Shown piece after piece: positions 38,410-47,132 of a stretch of 64,000 nt of DNA (position 1 is its first letter; each line of letters opens with the position of its first letter). The notes beneath the pieces are model-generated. The model had not been told where the DNA came from, did no database searches, and saw only the letters and a list, made by a program, of their open reading frames with translations. The DNA comes from Xenophilus sp. Marseille-Q4582 (GTDB taxonomy: Bacteria; Pseudomonadota; Gammaproteobacteria; Burkholderiales; Burkholderiaceae_C). Position numbers and translations under genes: made by a program. The stretch covers positions 434,001-498,000 of the forward strand of contig NZ_CAKAKO010000002.1 in NCBI RefSeq assembly GCF_916700565.1, read 5' to 3'.

Positions 38410-39479
38410 GCGAGCCCCCGCGCGGCCTTGACGAAGCGCATGTCGACCATGTTCGCGTAGGGCACCCGGGCCGCGTCTTCGGCGCTCATCTGGCGGCCGT
38501 CGCCCATCACGGCCATCAGCCGCTCGTAGTGCTGCGGGCCGATCAGGTTGTCGGGGCTCCACACCTTCTTGAAGTTGGTCACGGCGTCGATGGACAGCTG
38601 GCGCTCGTAGCCCTGCAGGTACTCGGCACCGATCAGCGCGACCACCTCCTCGGCGGAGGTCTTGTGCAGGTAGTCGGTGGCCCTGGACAGCCCGGTCACC
38701 AGCGCCTGCACGGCCTCGGGTCGCTTGTCGATGCTGTCCTTCATCACGTAGATGCCCACGCCCGGGATGTCGCCGCCGAAGGCCGTGTTCCATTTGGCGG
38801 TGTCGGTCACGTCGAACAGCGGCACGCCCCAGCCTTCGGCCTGCGCCTTGTTGAGCATGGAGTAGGTGGCGGTGCAGCAGTCCACCGAGCCGCTCTTGAC
38901 GGCGCCGAGCATGGTGGCGAAGTCGCCCAGCGGGCGGATCTGCACCTTGTCCTTGATGCCGGCGCGGTCGCTGAGGTACACGGCCATCAGCCAGGTGGCC
39001 GACTGCGGCTGCGTGATGCCGATGGAGCGGCCGGCCAGGCCCTGGATGTCACGCACGCCGCTGTCGTAGAGCTTCTTGCTGATCAGGATGTTGGCGAAGG
39101 GGATGCGCGTGTCGAAGCCTCCCACCAGCACGGCCTGCTTGCCGGCCAGCGTGAGCGACACCGCGTCGTTGACGCCCGAGACGGCCGCGAAGATCTGGCC
39201 GGCTGCCAGCATCTGCTTGGCGCGCGGGCCGCTCTGCGCGTTCATGGGCTTGAGGTTCAGCCCCGCATCGGCGAAGTAACCGTTCTTCGCGCCCACGTAG
39301 ACCATGGCGTAGAGCGGGTCGATGCTGGCGATGCCGCACTCGGCATTGCCGAACTTGCCGCGCTGGGCCCAGGCGGGCGCGAAGGGCCAGGCACCGGCCA
39401 GGGCCGTGGCGCCCAGGCCGGCCATGAGCTGGCGGCGGCGAAGGACGGGCATGGGCTGCGTGGGGGACGGAAGGGTCAT
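38406..39479 (-). CDS. ABC transporter receptor of NMT1/SsuA-like family
   Basis: A 357-residue periplasmic receptor with a twin-arginine-like signal (RRRQLMAGLGATALAGAWPFA, cleaved after about residue 38 at PAWA-Q). It has the NMT1/THI5-like fold: FGNAECGIASIDPLYAMVYV, then YFADAGLNLKPMNAQSG, and the VGGFDTRIPFANILISKKLY segment. It leads the transporter operon, with 4-bp overlap to the ATPase. Substrates in this family include taurine, nitrate, riboflavin and pyrimidine precursors, and aromatic acids; the sequence does not decide. The LysR gene upstream on the same strand probably controls it. Confidence 0.9.
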   Translation of the reverse strand: MTLPSPTQPMPVLRRRQLMAGLGATALAGAWPFAPAWAQRGKFGNAECGIASIDPLYAMVYVGAKNGYFADAGLNLKPMNAQSGPRAKQMLAAGQIFAAVSGVNDAVSLTLAGKQAVLVGGFDTRIPFANILISKKLYDSGVRDIQGLAGRSIGITQPQSATWLMAVYLSDRAGIKDKVQIRPLGDFATMLGAVKSGSVDCCTATYSMLNKAQAEGWGVPLFDVTDTAKWNTAFGGDIPGVGIYVMKDSIDKRPEAVQALVTGLSRATDYLHKTSAEEVVALIGAEYLQGYERQLSIDAVTNFKKVWSPDNLIGPQHYERLMAVMGDGRQMSAEDAARVPYANMVDMRFVKAARGLA

Positions 39480-39616
39480 GGGGCGCTCCTGCGAGGGTGG
39501 GGAAAGGCGGAGGTGTCGCGGCGGCATGGCGATGCGGCCTGCTGCGGATGCAGTGTGAAAGGCGCCCGCCGAATGGGCCAATACCGTTTGAAGCGGCCTG
39601 TGATGCCGCGGCGGCA

Positions 39617-40543
39617 TCAGGCGCAGAGCGCGGGCTGGCGGGACGGGGCGCGGGCTGGCCCGGGAAAGGCCTGCGTGGCCGCCACGGAGAAGGGCTCGAT
39701 CAGCGGATTGCTGCTGTCGCTGCGCCAGGCGAGTGCGATGTCGGCGCGCTGTGTCAGGTCGGACAGGCGCCGGTACTCCACGCCGGCCGTGCGCAGGTGG
39801 CGCACGGGCTCGGGCACGATGGCCACGCCCATGCCGGCGCCCACCATCCCCATCATTGCCTGCGAGTCGCCCACCTCGCGAAGCACCGACGGGCAGAAGC
39901 CCGCCGCGCGGCAGAAGCCGAGGATCTGGGCCTGAAAGCTGGGGCCATGGGCCGCGCGCGGCAGCGAGATGAATTCTTCGTTCGCGAGGTCGCCCACCCG
40001 CAGCTGCGCACGGCTGCACAGCGGGTGATGGGCCGGCAGCGCCACCACGAAGCGGGCGTGGTCGATGACCTGCAGCGCGATCAGCGGATCGGGCACCAGT
40101 GGCCGCAGGATCAGCACGTCGAAGCGGTCCTCCAGCAGCGGCGCGTACTGCTCCATCACCGGGAACTCGTGCATGCGCACGTCCACCTGCGGCAGGTGCG
40201 CACGGAAGGCGCGCACCAGCGCCGGCAGGTACTCGTACGCGACCAGGCTGATGAAGCCGATGCGCAGGCGCCCGCTCTGCCCCTGCGCGGCGCGTTGCGC
40301 GATGGCGGGCAGGCCGTGCACCTGCGACAGCAGCCCCTTCGCGTGTTCCAGCACCGCCAGGCCGGCGGCCGTGAGGCTGACGGAACGCTTGTCGCGCTCG
40401 AACAGGCGCGCGCCCAGCTGCTGCTCGAACTGCTGGATCTGCCGGCTCAGCGCCGGCTGCGCGATGTGCAACTGCTCGGACGCGCGGCGGAAGCTGAGCG
40501 TGTCCGCGACCGCCACGAAGTAGCGCAATTGACGAAGGTCCAT
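39617..40543 (-). CDS. LysR-family regulator of the taurine-type ABC cluster
   Basis: A 308-residue LysR protein read from the ATG at 40543 (MDLRQLRYFVAVADTLSFRR); five upstream codons are also open. The winged helix-turn-helix covers residues 1-60 (ASEQLHIAQPALSRQIQQFE, LGARLFERD) and the effector domain follows. Helix sequences are close to the CbnR/BenM-type group that respond to aromatic acids (FISLVAYEYLPALVRAFRAH). It sits 137 bp before the receptor gene on the same strand and back to back with the Fur-controlled sigma factor gene. Confidence 0.88.
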   Translation of the reverse strand: MDLRQLRYFVAVADTLSFRRASEQLHIAQPALSRQIQQFEQQLGARLFERDKRSVSLTAAGLAVLEHAKGLLSQVHGLPAIAQRAAQGQSGRLRIGFISLVAYEYLPALVRAFRAHLPQVDVRMHEFPVMEQYAPLLEDRFDVLILRPLVPDPLIALQVIDHARFVVALPAHHPLCSRAQLRVGDLANEEFISLPRAAHGPSFQAQILGFCRAAGFCPSVLREVGDSQAMMGMVGAGMGVAIVPEPVRHLRTAGVEYRRLSDLTQRADIALAWRSDSSNPLIEPFSVAATQAFPGPARAPSRQPALCA

Positions 40544-40599
40544 TCCGCGCCCACGCAAGATCCATGCGCGACGCGCGGGTATGGCCTCAGGCTAAAATT

Positions 40600-40618
40600 G
40601 ATAACAATTCTTATTTGC
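40600..40618. promoter_or_regulatory. Fur box upstream of the FecI-like sigma gene
   Basis: The 19 bases starting at 40600 (GATAACAATTCTTATTTGC) match the classical Fur consensus at 12 of 19 positions. They sit in a sharply A/T-rich patch, 14 bases before the sigma gene ATG. Iron repression of the locus follows from this. Confidence 0.75.
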
Positions 40619-40631
40619 AGTGAAGAGTCCG

Positions 40632-41138
40632 ATGTCTCTGACGCCCGCGGACGCTGCGGCCGCCGGCGTCCTCTTCCAAGATCACCATTCCTGGTTGCTG
40701 GGCCGCCTGCAGCAGCGGCTGCGCAACCGCGCCGAGGCGGAAGACGTGGCCTCCGAGACCTTCGTGCGCGTGATCGGCTACGAGCGCGTGCGCGGCCTGG
40801 ACGAGCCGCGCGCCTACCTGACCACGGTGGCCAAGAGCGTGCTCGTGCGGCAGTGGCGCCGGCGCGAGCTGGAGCGCGCCTACCTCGACAGCCTGGCCGC
40901 GCTGCCGGAAGCGGTGGCGCCGTCGGCCGAGGAGCGCGTGGCGCTGCTGCATCAGCTGGAGCGCATCGCGCAGGCGCTGGACACGCTGTCGCCACGCGCG
41001 CGGCGCGCCTTTTTGCTGAGCCAGCTCGACGGCCTGACCTACGCCGAGATCGCCCTGGAAGTGGGCGTGTCGGTCAGTTCGGTGCGCCAGTACATGGCGC
41101 AGGGGCTGCGCGCCTGCCTGCTGGCCACGCAGGCATGA
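40632..41138 (+). CDS. fecI: FecI-type ECF sigma factor for iron uptake
   Basis: A 168-residue ECF sigma factor with region 2 (FQDHHSWLLGRLQQRLRNRA EAEDVASETFVRV) and region 4 (LDTLSPRARRAFLLSQLDGL, then TYAEIALEVGVSVSSVRQYM). These are typical of FecI-like members. A Fur box lies 14 bp upstream. The stop overlaps the anti-sigma gene start by four bases (ATGA). It should direct RNA polymerase to the receptor gene promoter when the anti-sigma partner signals that a siderophore is bound. Confidence 0.92.
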   Translation: MSLTPADAAAAGVLFQDHHSWLLGRLQQRLRNRAEAEDVASETFVRVIGYERVRGLDEPRAYLTTVAKSVLVRQWRRRELERAYLDSLAALPEAVAPSAEERVALLHQLERIAQALDTLSPRARRAFLLSQLDGLTYAEIALEVGVSVSSVRQYMAQGLRACLLATQA

Positions 41139-42190
41139 GCGCCCGCCCGACCTCGGCGACCTCCCCGGCGCGCGCGGCGCCGTCCCCCTTGCACACGCGT
41201 CTGTCGGTCGCCGATGCCACCGAAGCGGCGGTCGACTGGTGGGTGGAACTGCGCTCGGGCGAGGTCGGCCCCGACATGCGCGTCGCCTTCGCGCGCTGGC
41301 TGGCCGCCGATGAGCGGCATGTGCAGGCCTGGGCCGGCCTGCAGGCTTCGGTGGGGCAGGTGTTCGACGGTGGCGCGGCCCCCGAACGCGGCCAGGCGGA
41401 CTGGATGGATGGCCTGATGAACCGCGCGCAGCGCGCCACGCAGCAGCGCCGCCGCCTGCTGCAGGGCGCCCTGGCACTCACGGGCGTCGGCGTGGGGGCG
41501 GGGCTGATGGTGTCGGGCTCACGCGTGGGCTGGGTGCCCGACGTGATGGCCGATCTGCGCACCGGCATCGGCGAGCGCCAGCGCTTCGCGCTCGACGACG
41601 GCAGTTCGCCGCTGCTGGACGCCGACAGCGCGGTGGACGTGGACTTCCGGGCGCGCCGCTGGGTGCGGCTGCGGCGCGGCCAGCTGATCGTGCAGGTGCA
41701 TCCCGCGGGCGCGGATGCACCGCCCTTCGTCGTCGAAAGCGCGCATGGCCAGGTGCAGGCGCTGGGCACGCGCTTCCTGGTGCGGCAGGACGCGCACGAC
41801 AGCCTGGCGTTGGTGCTGGAACATGCGGTCGAACTGCGCACGCCGACGGCAGGTGCGGTGGCCGAACGCCTGGATGAGGGCCAGGCCGCCCGCTTTGACG
41901 GTCAGCGCATCGTGCGCGAAGCCGCCGACGGCCCGGCCAGCTTTGCCGCCGCCTGGTCGCGTGGCATGTTCGAGGCGCTGGACACGTCGCTGGGCGAGGT
42001 GGTGGCCGCGCTGCGCCACTACCGGCGCGGCCTGATCCGTGTCGCGCCCGAGGCGGCGCGCCTGCGCGTGACCGGCGCCTTCCCGCTCGACGATGTGGAT
42101 GCCGCGCTCACGGCGCTGGCGGAGACCATGCCCATCGAGGTGTACCGCCACGCGGCGGACTGGCTGGTGCGCATCGAGCCGCAACGCTGA
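41135..42190 (+). CDS. fecR: FecR-type membrane anti-sigma factor / regulator
   Basis: A 351-residue inner membrane regulator. The N-terminal cytoplasmic FecR domain contains AAVDWWVELRSGEVGPDMRV and FARWLAADERHVQAWAGLQA. A single membrane helix lies near residues 112-130 (LLQGALALTGVGVGAGLMV), followed by a periplasmic FecR domain (GERQRFALDDGSSPLLDADS, VDVDFRARRWVRLRRGQLIV) and a C-terminal STN-like region (FPLDDVDAALTALAETMPIE). It carries the signal from the outer membrane receptor to FecI. Translational coupling to fecI is shown by the ATGA overlap. Confidence 0.92.
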   Translation: MSARPTSATSPARAAPSPLHTRLSVADATEAAVDWWVELRSGEVGPDMRVAFARWLAADERHVQAWAGLQASVGQVFDGGAAPERGQADWMDGLMNRAQRATQQRRRLLQGALALTGVGVGAGLMVSGSRVGWVPDVMADLRTGIGERQRFALDDGSSPLLDADSAVDVDFRARRWVRLRRGQLIVQVHPAGADAPPFVVESAHGQVQALGTRFLVRQDAHDSLALVLEHAVELRTPTAGAVAERLDEGQAARFDGQRIVREAADGPASFAAAWSRGMFEALDTSLGEVVAALRHYRRGLIRVAPEAARLRVTGAFPLDDVDAALTALAETMPIEVYRHAADWLVRIEPQR

Positions 42191-42395
42191 TCGCCGCGCG
42201 CCTGTTGCGAGGTCAGGGAGGAGGTATGGCCGAGCCGCCGTGTCTGCGCGTCTCTTCGGCCTCCTTCATTTCTCCAGAATATTCGAAGCGCAGCCTGTCA
42301 CTTTTTCGCGCTCGTGGCTCATGCAAGGGAAGAGGCGCTCCCAACGCGCCCTGAACCCCTTCCTTCGTCCACCCGCATTCCCGGATTTCCTTCAC
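42191..42395 (+). promoter_or_regulatory. Gap before the siderophore receptor, expected FecI-dependent promoter
   Basis: This 205-bp gap between fecR and the receptor holds a pyrimidine-rich A/T-richer stretch at 42240-42310. A promoter read by the neighbouring FecI-like sigma factor is expected here, but I could not identify a convincing -35/-10 pair by eye. Nothing else is seen. Confidence 0.3.
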
Positions 42396-44891
42396 ATGTC
42401 TGCGCTCTTCCCGCCACGCTGCGCCCCCCTGGCCCTCGCGATGGCCCTGGCTTTCGCCAGCCTGCCGGCCCTGTCCCAGACGGCCGCGCCCGTGTTGGCC
42501 ACCCAGGCCTACAACCTGCCGGCCCAGCCGCTCAACATCACGCTGGCGCGCATCGCCAGCAGCAGCGGCGTGCGCGTGTCGGTCGATTCCGAACTGGTGC
42601 GCGGCCTGCAGGCGCACGCCGTACAGGGCCAGCTGACGCCCGAAGCCGCGCTGCAGCAGGCGCTGGTCGGCAGCGGCCTGGAGCTGGTGCGCACCGGCAG
42701 CGGCGTGCTCACGCTGCGCCGCGCGGCCGGGGTCGAGGCGGCCACGACCGTCGTCACGCCAGAGGGCTCGGCGCCGGTGCTGGCCACCACGCATGTGCAG
42801 GCCACGGCCGAGCGCAACGCCTCTACCGAGGGCTCGGGCAGCTGGTCCGGCCGCTCGGCCACCATTGGCAAGAGCACGCAATCGCTGCGCGAGATCCCGC
42901 AGTCGGTCAGCGTGATCACGCGCGAGCGCATGGACGCGCAGGGCCTGCGCACGCTGGACCAGGCGCTGGGTGCCAGCACCGGCGTCACCATCACCATGGG
43001 CGACCCGGACCGCATGAGCTACAACGTGCGCGGCCACAGCGTGGACACGCTGCAGTTCGACGGCATGGCCTTCCAGCCTTCGCCCGACACGGGCGGCATG
43101 CTGGTGCAGACGGACATGCTGCTGCTCGACCGCATCGAGGTGCTGCGCGGCTCGGCCGGCCTGCTGCAGGGCTCGGGCAACCCCTCGGCGTCCATCAACA
43201 TGGTGCGCAAGCGCCCGCTGGCCGAATTCGCCGGCAGCGCGGCTCTCACCGTGGGTCGCTGGGACCAGTACCGCGCCGAGGCTGACATCTCCGCGCCCCT
43301 GGTCGCCTCGGGCAAGGTGCGCGGCCGTTTGGTGGTCGCCAACGACGACAAGAAGACCTTTCAGGACTATTACTTCGACGACCGCAAGACGGTGTACGGT
43401 GTGGTCGAGGCGGACCTCACGCCCAGCACCCGCCTGACCGTGGGTGCCACCTGGCAGGACCAGAAGACCACCGGCTCCTGGTACGGCCTGCCGGCCAGCC
43501 CGCGCGGTGACCTGCCCTGGTACCTGCCGCGCTCCACCAAGCTGGGCGGCGCCTGGAACCGCTGGAGCCGCGACAACACCAGCTACTTCGCCGAGCTGGA
43601 GCACAGCTTCGACAACGAGTGGAAGCTCAAGGCCAACCTGACCTACGCGGAGATGCACCTGTACGACTTCCGGCAGTCCTACTACACGGGCAACTACGAC
43701 CCGCTGACCGGCCGCGGCCTGAACATCTCGACCGGCTCCGAGTACGACTACATGGACAAGCAGAAGGGCCTGGAGCTGACGGCGTCCGGTCCGGTTCAGC
43801 TGTTCGGCCGCAAGCATGAACTGGTGTTCGGGGCCAGCCAGCGCGATGGTGACGTGCGTACCGACGGTGGCGGCCTGATCGGGCCGAACTACAACAATGC
43901 GAACCCCTATGTGTGGAACCCGGCGGCGATGTACGACCCGCCGCGGGGCATCTACAACAGCGCTTACAACAACCGCACGCGCTTCGACCAGAAGGCGATC
44001 TATGGCATGGCACGCCTGCATGTGACCGATCCGCTCAAGGTCATCCTGGGTGCCCGCGTGAGTTGGTACGACTACGACAAGCGGGTCTACAACGCCCAGT
44101 GGCTGCAGACCTCGCGCGCCGGCTACAAGATCGACCGCGAAGTGACGCCCTATGCCGGCGTGGTGTACGAGCTGGACAAGGCCACGAGCCTGTACGCCAG
44201 CTATGCGGACATCTTCCAGCCGCAGAACAACATCGACCGCTATGGCGAGATCATCGATCCGCGCCAGGGCGCCAGCTACGAGATCGGCATCAAGCGCGAC
44301 CTGTTCGAGGGCCGCGCCATGGCCTCGCTGGCCATCTTCCGTATCGACGAGAAGAACCGCGCGCAGAACGACGTGGACGGCCCCAGCCCCTGCCCGCACA
44401 CCACTGGGGGCACGCCGGGCACCTACTGCTCCATCGCCACGGGCGAGACGCGCAGCGAAGGCTTCGAGCTGGAACTGTCGGGCGAGCTGATGAAGGGCCT
44501 GCAGGCCTTTGCCGGCTACACCTACAACAGCACCACCATGGTCCGCGACCGCAACACCCAGGGCCAGCCCCTGAGCAGCCGCACGCCGCGCCACCTGCTG
44601 CGCGTGGCGGCCAACTACCGCCTGCCCGGCGAGCTGGGCCGCTGGAGCGTGGGCGGCGGCGTGAACGTGCAGAGCCGCACCTACAACACGGGCTCCGGCC
44701 GCGTGGTGATGCAGGGCGGCTATGCCGTCACCGACCTGCATGCGCAGTACCGCATCACGCCCTCGACCTCGGTGTCGATGAACGTGAGCAACCTGTTCGA
44801 CCGCACCTACTTCCGCGCCATCGCCACCGGTGCCGGCAACTTCTACGGCGAGCCGCGCAAGGTGTCGGTCACGCTGCGTTCGACCTTCTGA
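42396..44891 (+). CDS. TonB-dependent siderophore receptor with STN signalling domain
   Basis: An 831-residue outer membrane receptor read from the ATG at 42396. The signal peptide (APLALAMALAFASLPALSQ) is followed by an STN domain, residues about 38-105 (YNLPAQPLNITLARIASSSG, GQLTPEAALQQALVGSGLEL). Such domains contact FecR. The plug domain holds SLREIPQSVSVITRERMDAQ and NVRGHSVDTLQFDGM; the barrel ends in the terminal RKVSVTLRSTF with Phe. The plug and barrel resemble FpvA/FoxA-type ferric hydroxamate or pyoverdine receptors. The two Cys in DGPSPCPHTTG and TYCSIATG may form a loop disulfide. No siderophore biosynthesis gene is present, so it may use siderophores made by others. Confidence 0.94.
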   Translation: MSALFPPRCAPLALAMALAFASLPALSQTAAPVLATQAYNLPAQPLNITLARIASSSGVRVSVDSELVRGLQAHAVQGQLTPEAALQQALVGSGLELVRTGSGVLTLRRAAGVEAATTVVTPEGSAPVLATTHVQATAERNASTEGSGSWSGRSATIGKSTQSLREIPQSVSVITRERMDAQGLRTLDQALGASTGVTITMGDPDRMSYNVRGHSVDTLQFDGMAFQPSPDTGGMLVQTDMLLLDRIEVLRGSAGLLQGSGNPSASINMVRKRPLAEFAGSAALTVGRWDQYRAEADISAPLVASGKVRGRLVVANDDKKTFQDYYFDDRKTVYGVVEADLTPSTRLTVGATWQDQKTTGSWYGLPASPRGDLPWYLPRSTKLGGAWNRWSRDNTSYFAELEHSFDNEWKLKANLTYAEMHLYDFRQSYYTGNYDPLTGRGLNISTGSEYDYMDKQKGLELTASGPVQLFGRKHELVFGASQRDGDVRTDGGGLIGPNYNNANPYVWNPAAMYDPPRGIYNSAYNNRTRFDQKAIYGMARLHVTDPLKVILGARVSWYDYDKRVYNAQWLQTSRAGYKIDREVTPYAGVVYELDKATSLYASYADIFQPQNNIDRYGEIIDPRQGASYEIGIKRDLFEGRAMASLAIFRIDEKNRAQNDVDGPSPCPHTTGGTPGTYCSIATGETRSEGFELELSGELMKGLQAFAGYTYNSTTMVRDRNTQGQPLSSRTPRHLLRVAANYRLPGELGRWSVGGGVNVQSRTYNTGSGRVVMQGGYAVTDLHAQYRITPSTSVSMNVSNLFDRTYFRAIATGAGNFYGEPRKVSVTLRSTF

Positions 44892-44977
44892 CGCCGCCAC
44901 CCGTGCGCCGCGCGTGACAGCGTTGCGCGCGGGCTTGGGCCAACATGCGCGCTGTTCCTGAATCCGGAGACCCGCGC

Positions 44978-45934
44978 ATGTCCGCTGACCCCTTCGCCCA
45001 GACGGCGACCTTTTTGTGCGGCGCGCTGCGCCAGCCGCGCCAGATGCTGGCCGACCAGAAGTACGACGGCCACAAGTCCATCCATGACGACGCGATGGCC
45101 GAGGGCCTGGGCTTGCGCGCCGGCCCCATCGAAGGGCCCACGCATTTCAGCCAGTTCGATCCCCTGCTGTTCCAGACCTTCGGCGAGGAATGGCTGCGCA
45201 CCGGCTGCATCAGCGCCCATTACCAGAACATGGTGGTGGAAGGCGAATCGGTACGCGCCTTCGTCGAGCGGCCTGCGCCGGGCGCGACCTTCGTGCGCCT
45301 GTTCGCCGAGAAGGCCGACGGCACGCCCGTGCTCACGGGCAGCGCCTCCATTGGCGACGCGAATGCGCATCCGCACGAGCTGCAGCAGCGCATCGCCAGG
45401 CTGCGCCCGGCCACCGGGCTGGTGATCAACCGCGACCTGAAGGTGGGCCAGCGCGGCGCGAAGCCTGAGTCGATCCGCATGGGCTTCGACCAGCACATGG
45501 GCGACCACTACCCCTTCACGCTGAACGACAAGCTCAAGGTCATCACCGAGCCCAGCGCCTGGTACACGGCCGAGGGCGCGAAGACCTCGCCCTGGGGCCG
45601 CCCCATCATCCCCACCGAGATGATCAGCGTGCTGCTGGGCTCGACCATCGCCGAAGCCGGACTCAGTGGCCGCAAGCCGGCCGTGGGCCTGTTCGCGGGG
45701 CAGGAGATCCGCCTGATCGACGGCCCTTTGTTCGTCGACCAGGACTATGCGCTGGAGCGCGAGATCATCGCCCTGTCCGAAAGCGCGCGCACCGAGTCGG
45801 TGTGGGTGCGCACGAAGGTCTACGAGCTGCCCACACGCAAGCTCGTGGCCGAGATGATCCTCAACGGCGCGACCATGAAGGCCTCGTACCCGCGTTACGA
45901 GGAAGAGGCCAAGGCGCTGGGCCTGAAAGCCTGA
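44978..45934 (+). CDS. Conserved protein, probably hot-dog (MaoC-like) fold
   Basis: A 318-residue cytoplasmic protein read from the ATG at 44978 (MSADPFAQTATF); eleven further codons upstream are open. I do not recognise a named family. The segment RAGPIEGPTHFSQFDPLLFQ, then CISAHYQNMVVEGESVRAFV, looks like the hot-dog helix and strand of MaoC-type dehydratases, and a second similar fold could occupy residues 160-310. It lies 109 bp before an enoyl-CoA hydratase gene on the same strand, so a role in acyl-CoA metabolism is plausible. This assignment is tentative. Confidence 0.6.
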   Translation: MSADPFAQTATFLCGALRQPRQMLADQKYDGHKSIHDDAMAEGLGLRAGPIEGPTHFSQFDPLLFQTFGEEWLRTGCISAHYQNMVVEGESVRAFVERPAPGATFVRLFAEKADGTPVLTGSASIGDANAHPHELQQRIARLRPATGLVINRDLKVGQRGAKPESIRMGFDQHMGDHYPFTLNDKLKVITEPSAWYTAEGAKTSPWGRPIIPTEMISVLLGSTIAEAGLSGRKPAVGLFAGQEIRLIDGPLFVDQDYALEREIIALSESARTESVWVRTKVYELPTRKLVAEMILNGATMKASYPRYEEEAKALGLKA

Positions 45935-46043
45935 GCGCTGCCTGGGGCGGATCCCCGCTGCTGCTCGCGAAGGCGCTGTCGCCTTTGCCACCGGGCGCCG
46001 GCGTGCGCCCGGCCGCTTCCCTTTCTTGACGGAGACATGACGA

Positions 46044-46874
46044 ATGACTGCCACTGCGCTGGACACCGGCACCCCTGAACTGCTCGCCTCGCTGGAAGCG
46101 GGCGTGCTGACGCTGACCCTGAACCGCCCCGAGGCGCGCAACGCCATGACGCGCGCGATGAACCAGGCCCTGGCGCAGCAGCTGGCGCAGGCCGAGCTGA
46201 ATCCCGCCGTCAAGTGCGTGGTGCTGACCGGCGCCGGCGACGGCTTCTGCGCGGGCGGCGACGTCAAGGGCATGGCCGCCTCGGGCGACGGCACGGTGGG
46301 CCCGCGCACCATCGACGAGGCCATCCACCTGCAGCGCGTGAACCAGCGCGAAACGGCCGGCCGCCTGTTCAAGATGCCCAAGCCCACGCTGGCCGTGCTG
46401 CCCGGGGCCGCGGCCGGGGCCGGCCTGGCGCTGGCGCTGGCCTGCGACCTGCGCCTGATGAGCAGCAAGGCCATCATGACCACGGCCTTCGCGCGCGTGG
46501 GCTTCTCGGGCGACTACGGCGGCACCTACTTCATGACGCAGCTGGTGGGCGCGGCCAAGGCGCGCGAGCTGTACTTCCTGAGCGAGCGCGTGAGCGCCGA
46601 CGAGGCCGTGCGGCTGGGCCTGGCCAACTGGTCCTGTGCGCCTGAGGAATTGGCCGAGCGAACCCTGCAGATCACGCAGCGCCTGGCCAACGGCCCGACG
46701 GTGGCGTACCGCTACATGAAGGAAAACCTCAACCGTGCGCTGGCCGGCGGGGAGCTGCACGACTGCCTGGACCTGGAAGCCACGCACCACATCCACTGCG
46801 GCCAGACCGAGGACCACCGCGAGGCCGCCAGGGCCTTCGTGGAAAAGCGCGAGCCGGTGTTCCAGGGGCGCTGA
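46044..46874 (+). CDS. Enoyl-CoA hydratase/isomerase family protein
   Basis: A 276-residue crotonase-fold enzyme. It has the oxyanion-hole segments GAGDGFCAGGDVKGM (residues about 64-78) and LPGAAAGAGLALALACDLRL. The catalytic region shows GFSGDYGGTYFMTQLVG; classic hydratases have two Glu, one near 144 and one near 164, and here the first is replaced by Asp/Tyr-Gly, so it may be an isomerase or a specialised hydratase. The C-terminal helix ends EAARAFVEKREPVF. It probably works with the protein encoded just upstream. Confidence 0.9.
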   Translation: MTATALDTGTPELLASLEAGVLTLTLNRPEARNAMTRAMNQALAQQLAQAELNPAVKCVVLTGAGDGFCAGGDVKGMAASGDGTVGPRTIDEAIHLQRVNQRETAGRLFKMPKPTLAVLPGAAAGAGLALALACDLRLMSSKAIMTTAFARVGFSGDYGGTYFMTQLVGAAKARELYFLSERVSADEAVRLGLANWSCAPEELAERTLQITQRLANGPTVAYRYMKENLNRALAGGELHDCLDLEATHHIHCGQTEDHREAARAFVEKREPVFQGR

Positions 46875-46946
46875 GCGGCCGCGCGCCGCCCGCCGCAGCG
46901 CCGCCCCTTCATCGGGGCATCGCGGCGGCGGTGACACAATGCGCGG

Positions 46947-47120
46947 ATGATCCTGCGTGCCCTCTTCGCCGTGCTCGTGCTGGCCAACGTCGGCTACTTC
47001 CTCTGGTCGCGCGCCGACGAATCGGCGCGCCAGGCCGCCGAACGCGAGCCGCAGCGGCTCACGCAGCAGATCCAGCCGCAATGGCTGAAGGTGGAGCCAG
47101 CCGCCGCGCCCGCGCGCTGA
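46947..47120 (+). CDS. Small single-pass membrane protein
   Basis: This 57-residue reading frame begins MILRALFAVLVLANVGYFLW, one hydrophobic helix, followed by a charged tail with REPQRLTQQIQPQWLKV. The same pattern (hydrophobic start, then an REPxR-Q segment) is found at the N-terminus of SPOR-containing proteins and short homologues in Burkholderiales. It lies 72 bp after the hydratase gene and ends 13 bp from the convergent kinase gene. A real gene is likely because the composition and codon third positions match neighbours. Function unknown. Confidence 0.7.
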   Translation: MILRALFAVLVLANVGYFLWSRADESARQAAEREPQRLTQQIQPQWLKVEPAAAPAR

Positions 47121-47132
47121 GGCGCCCCGCCG

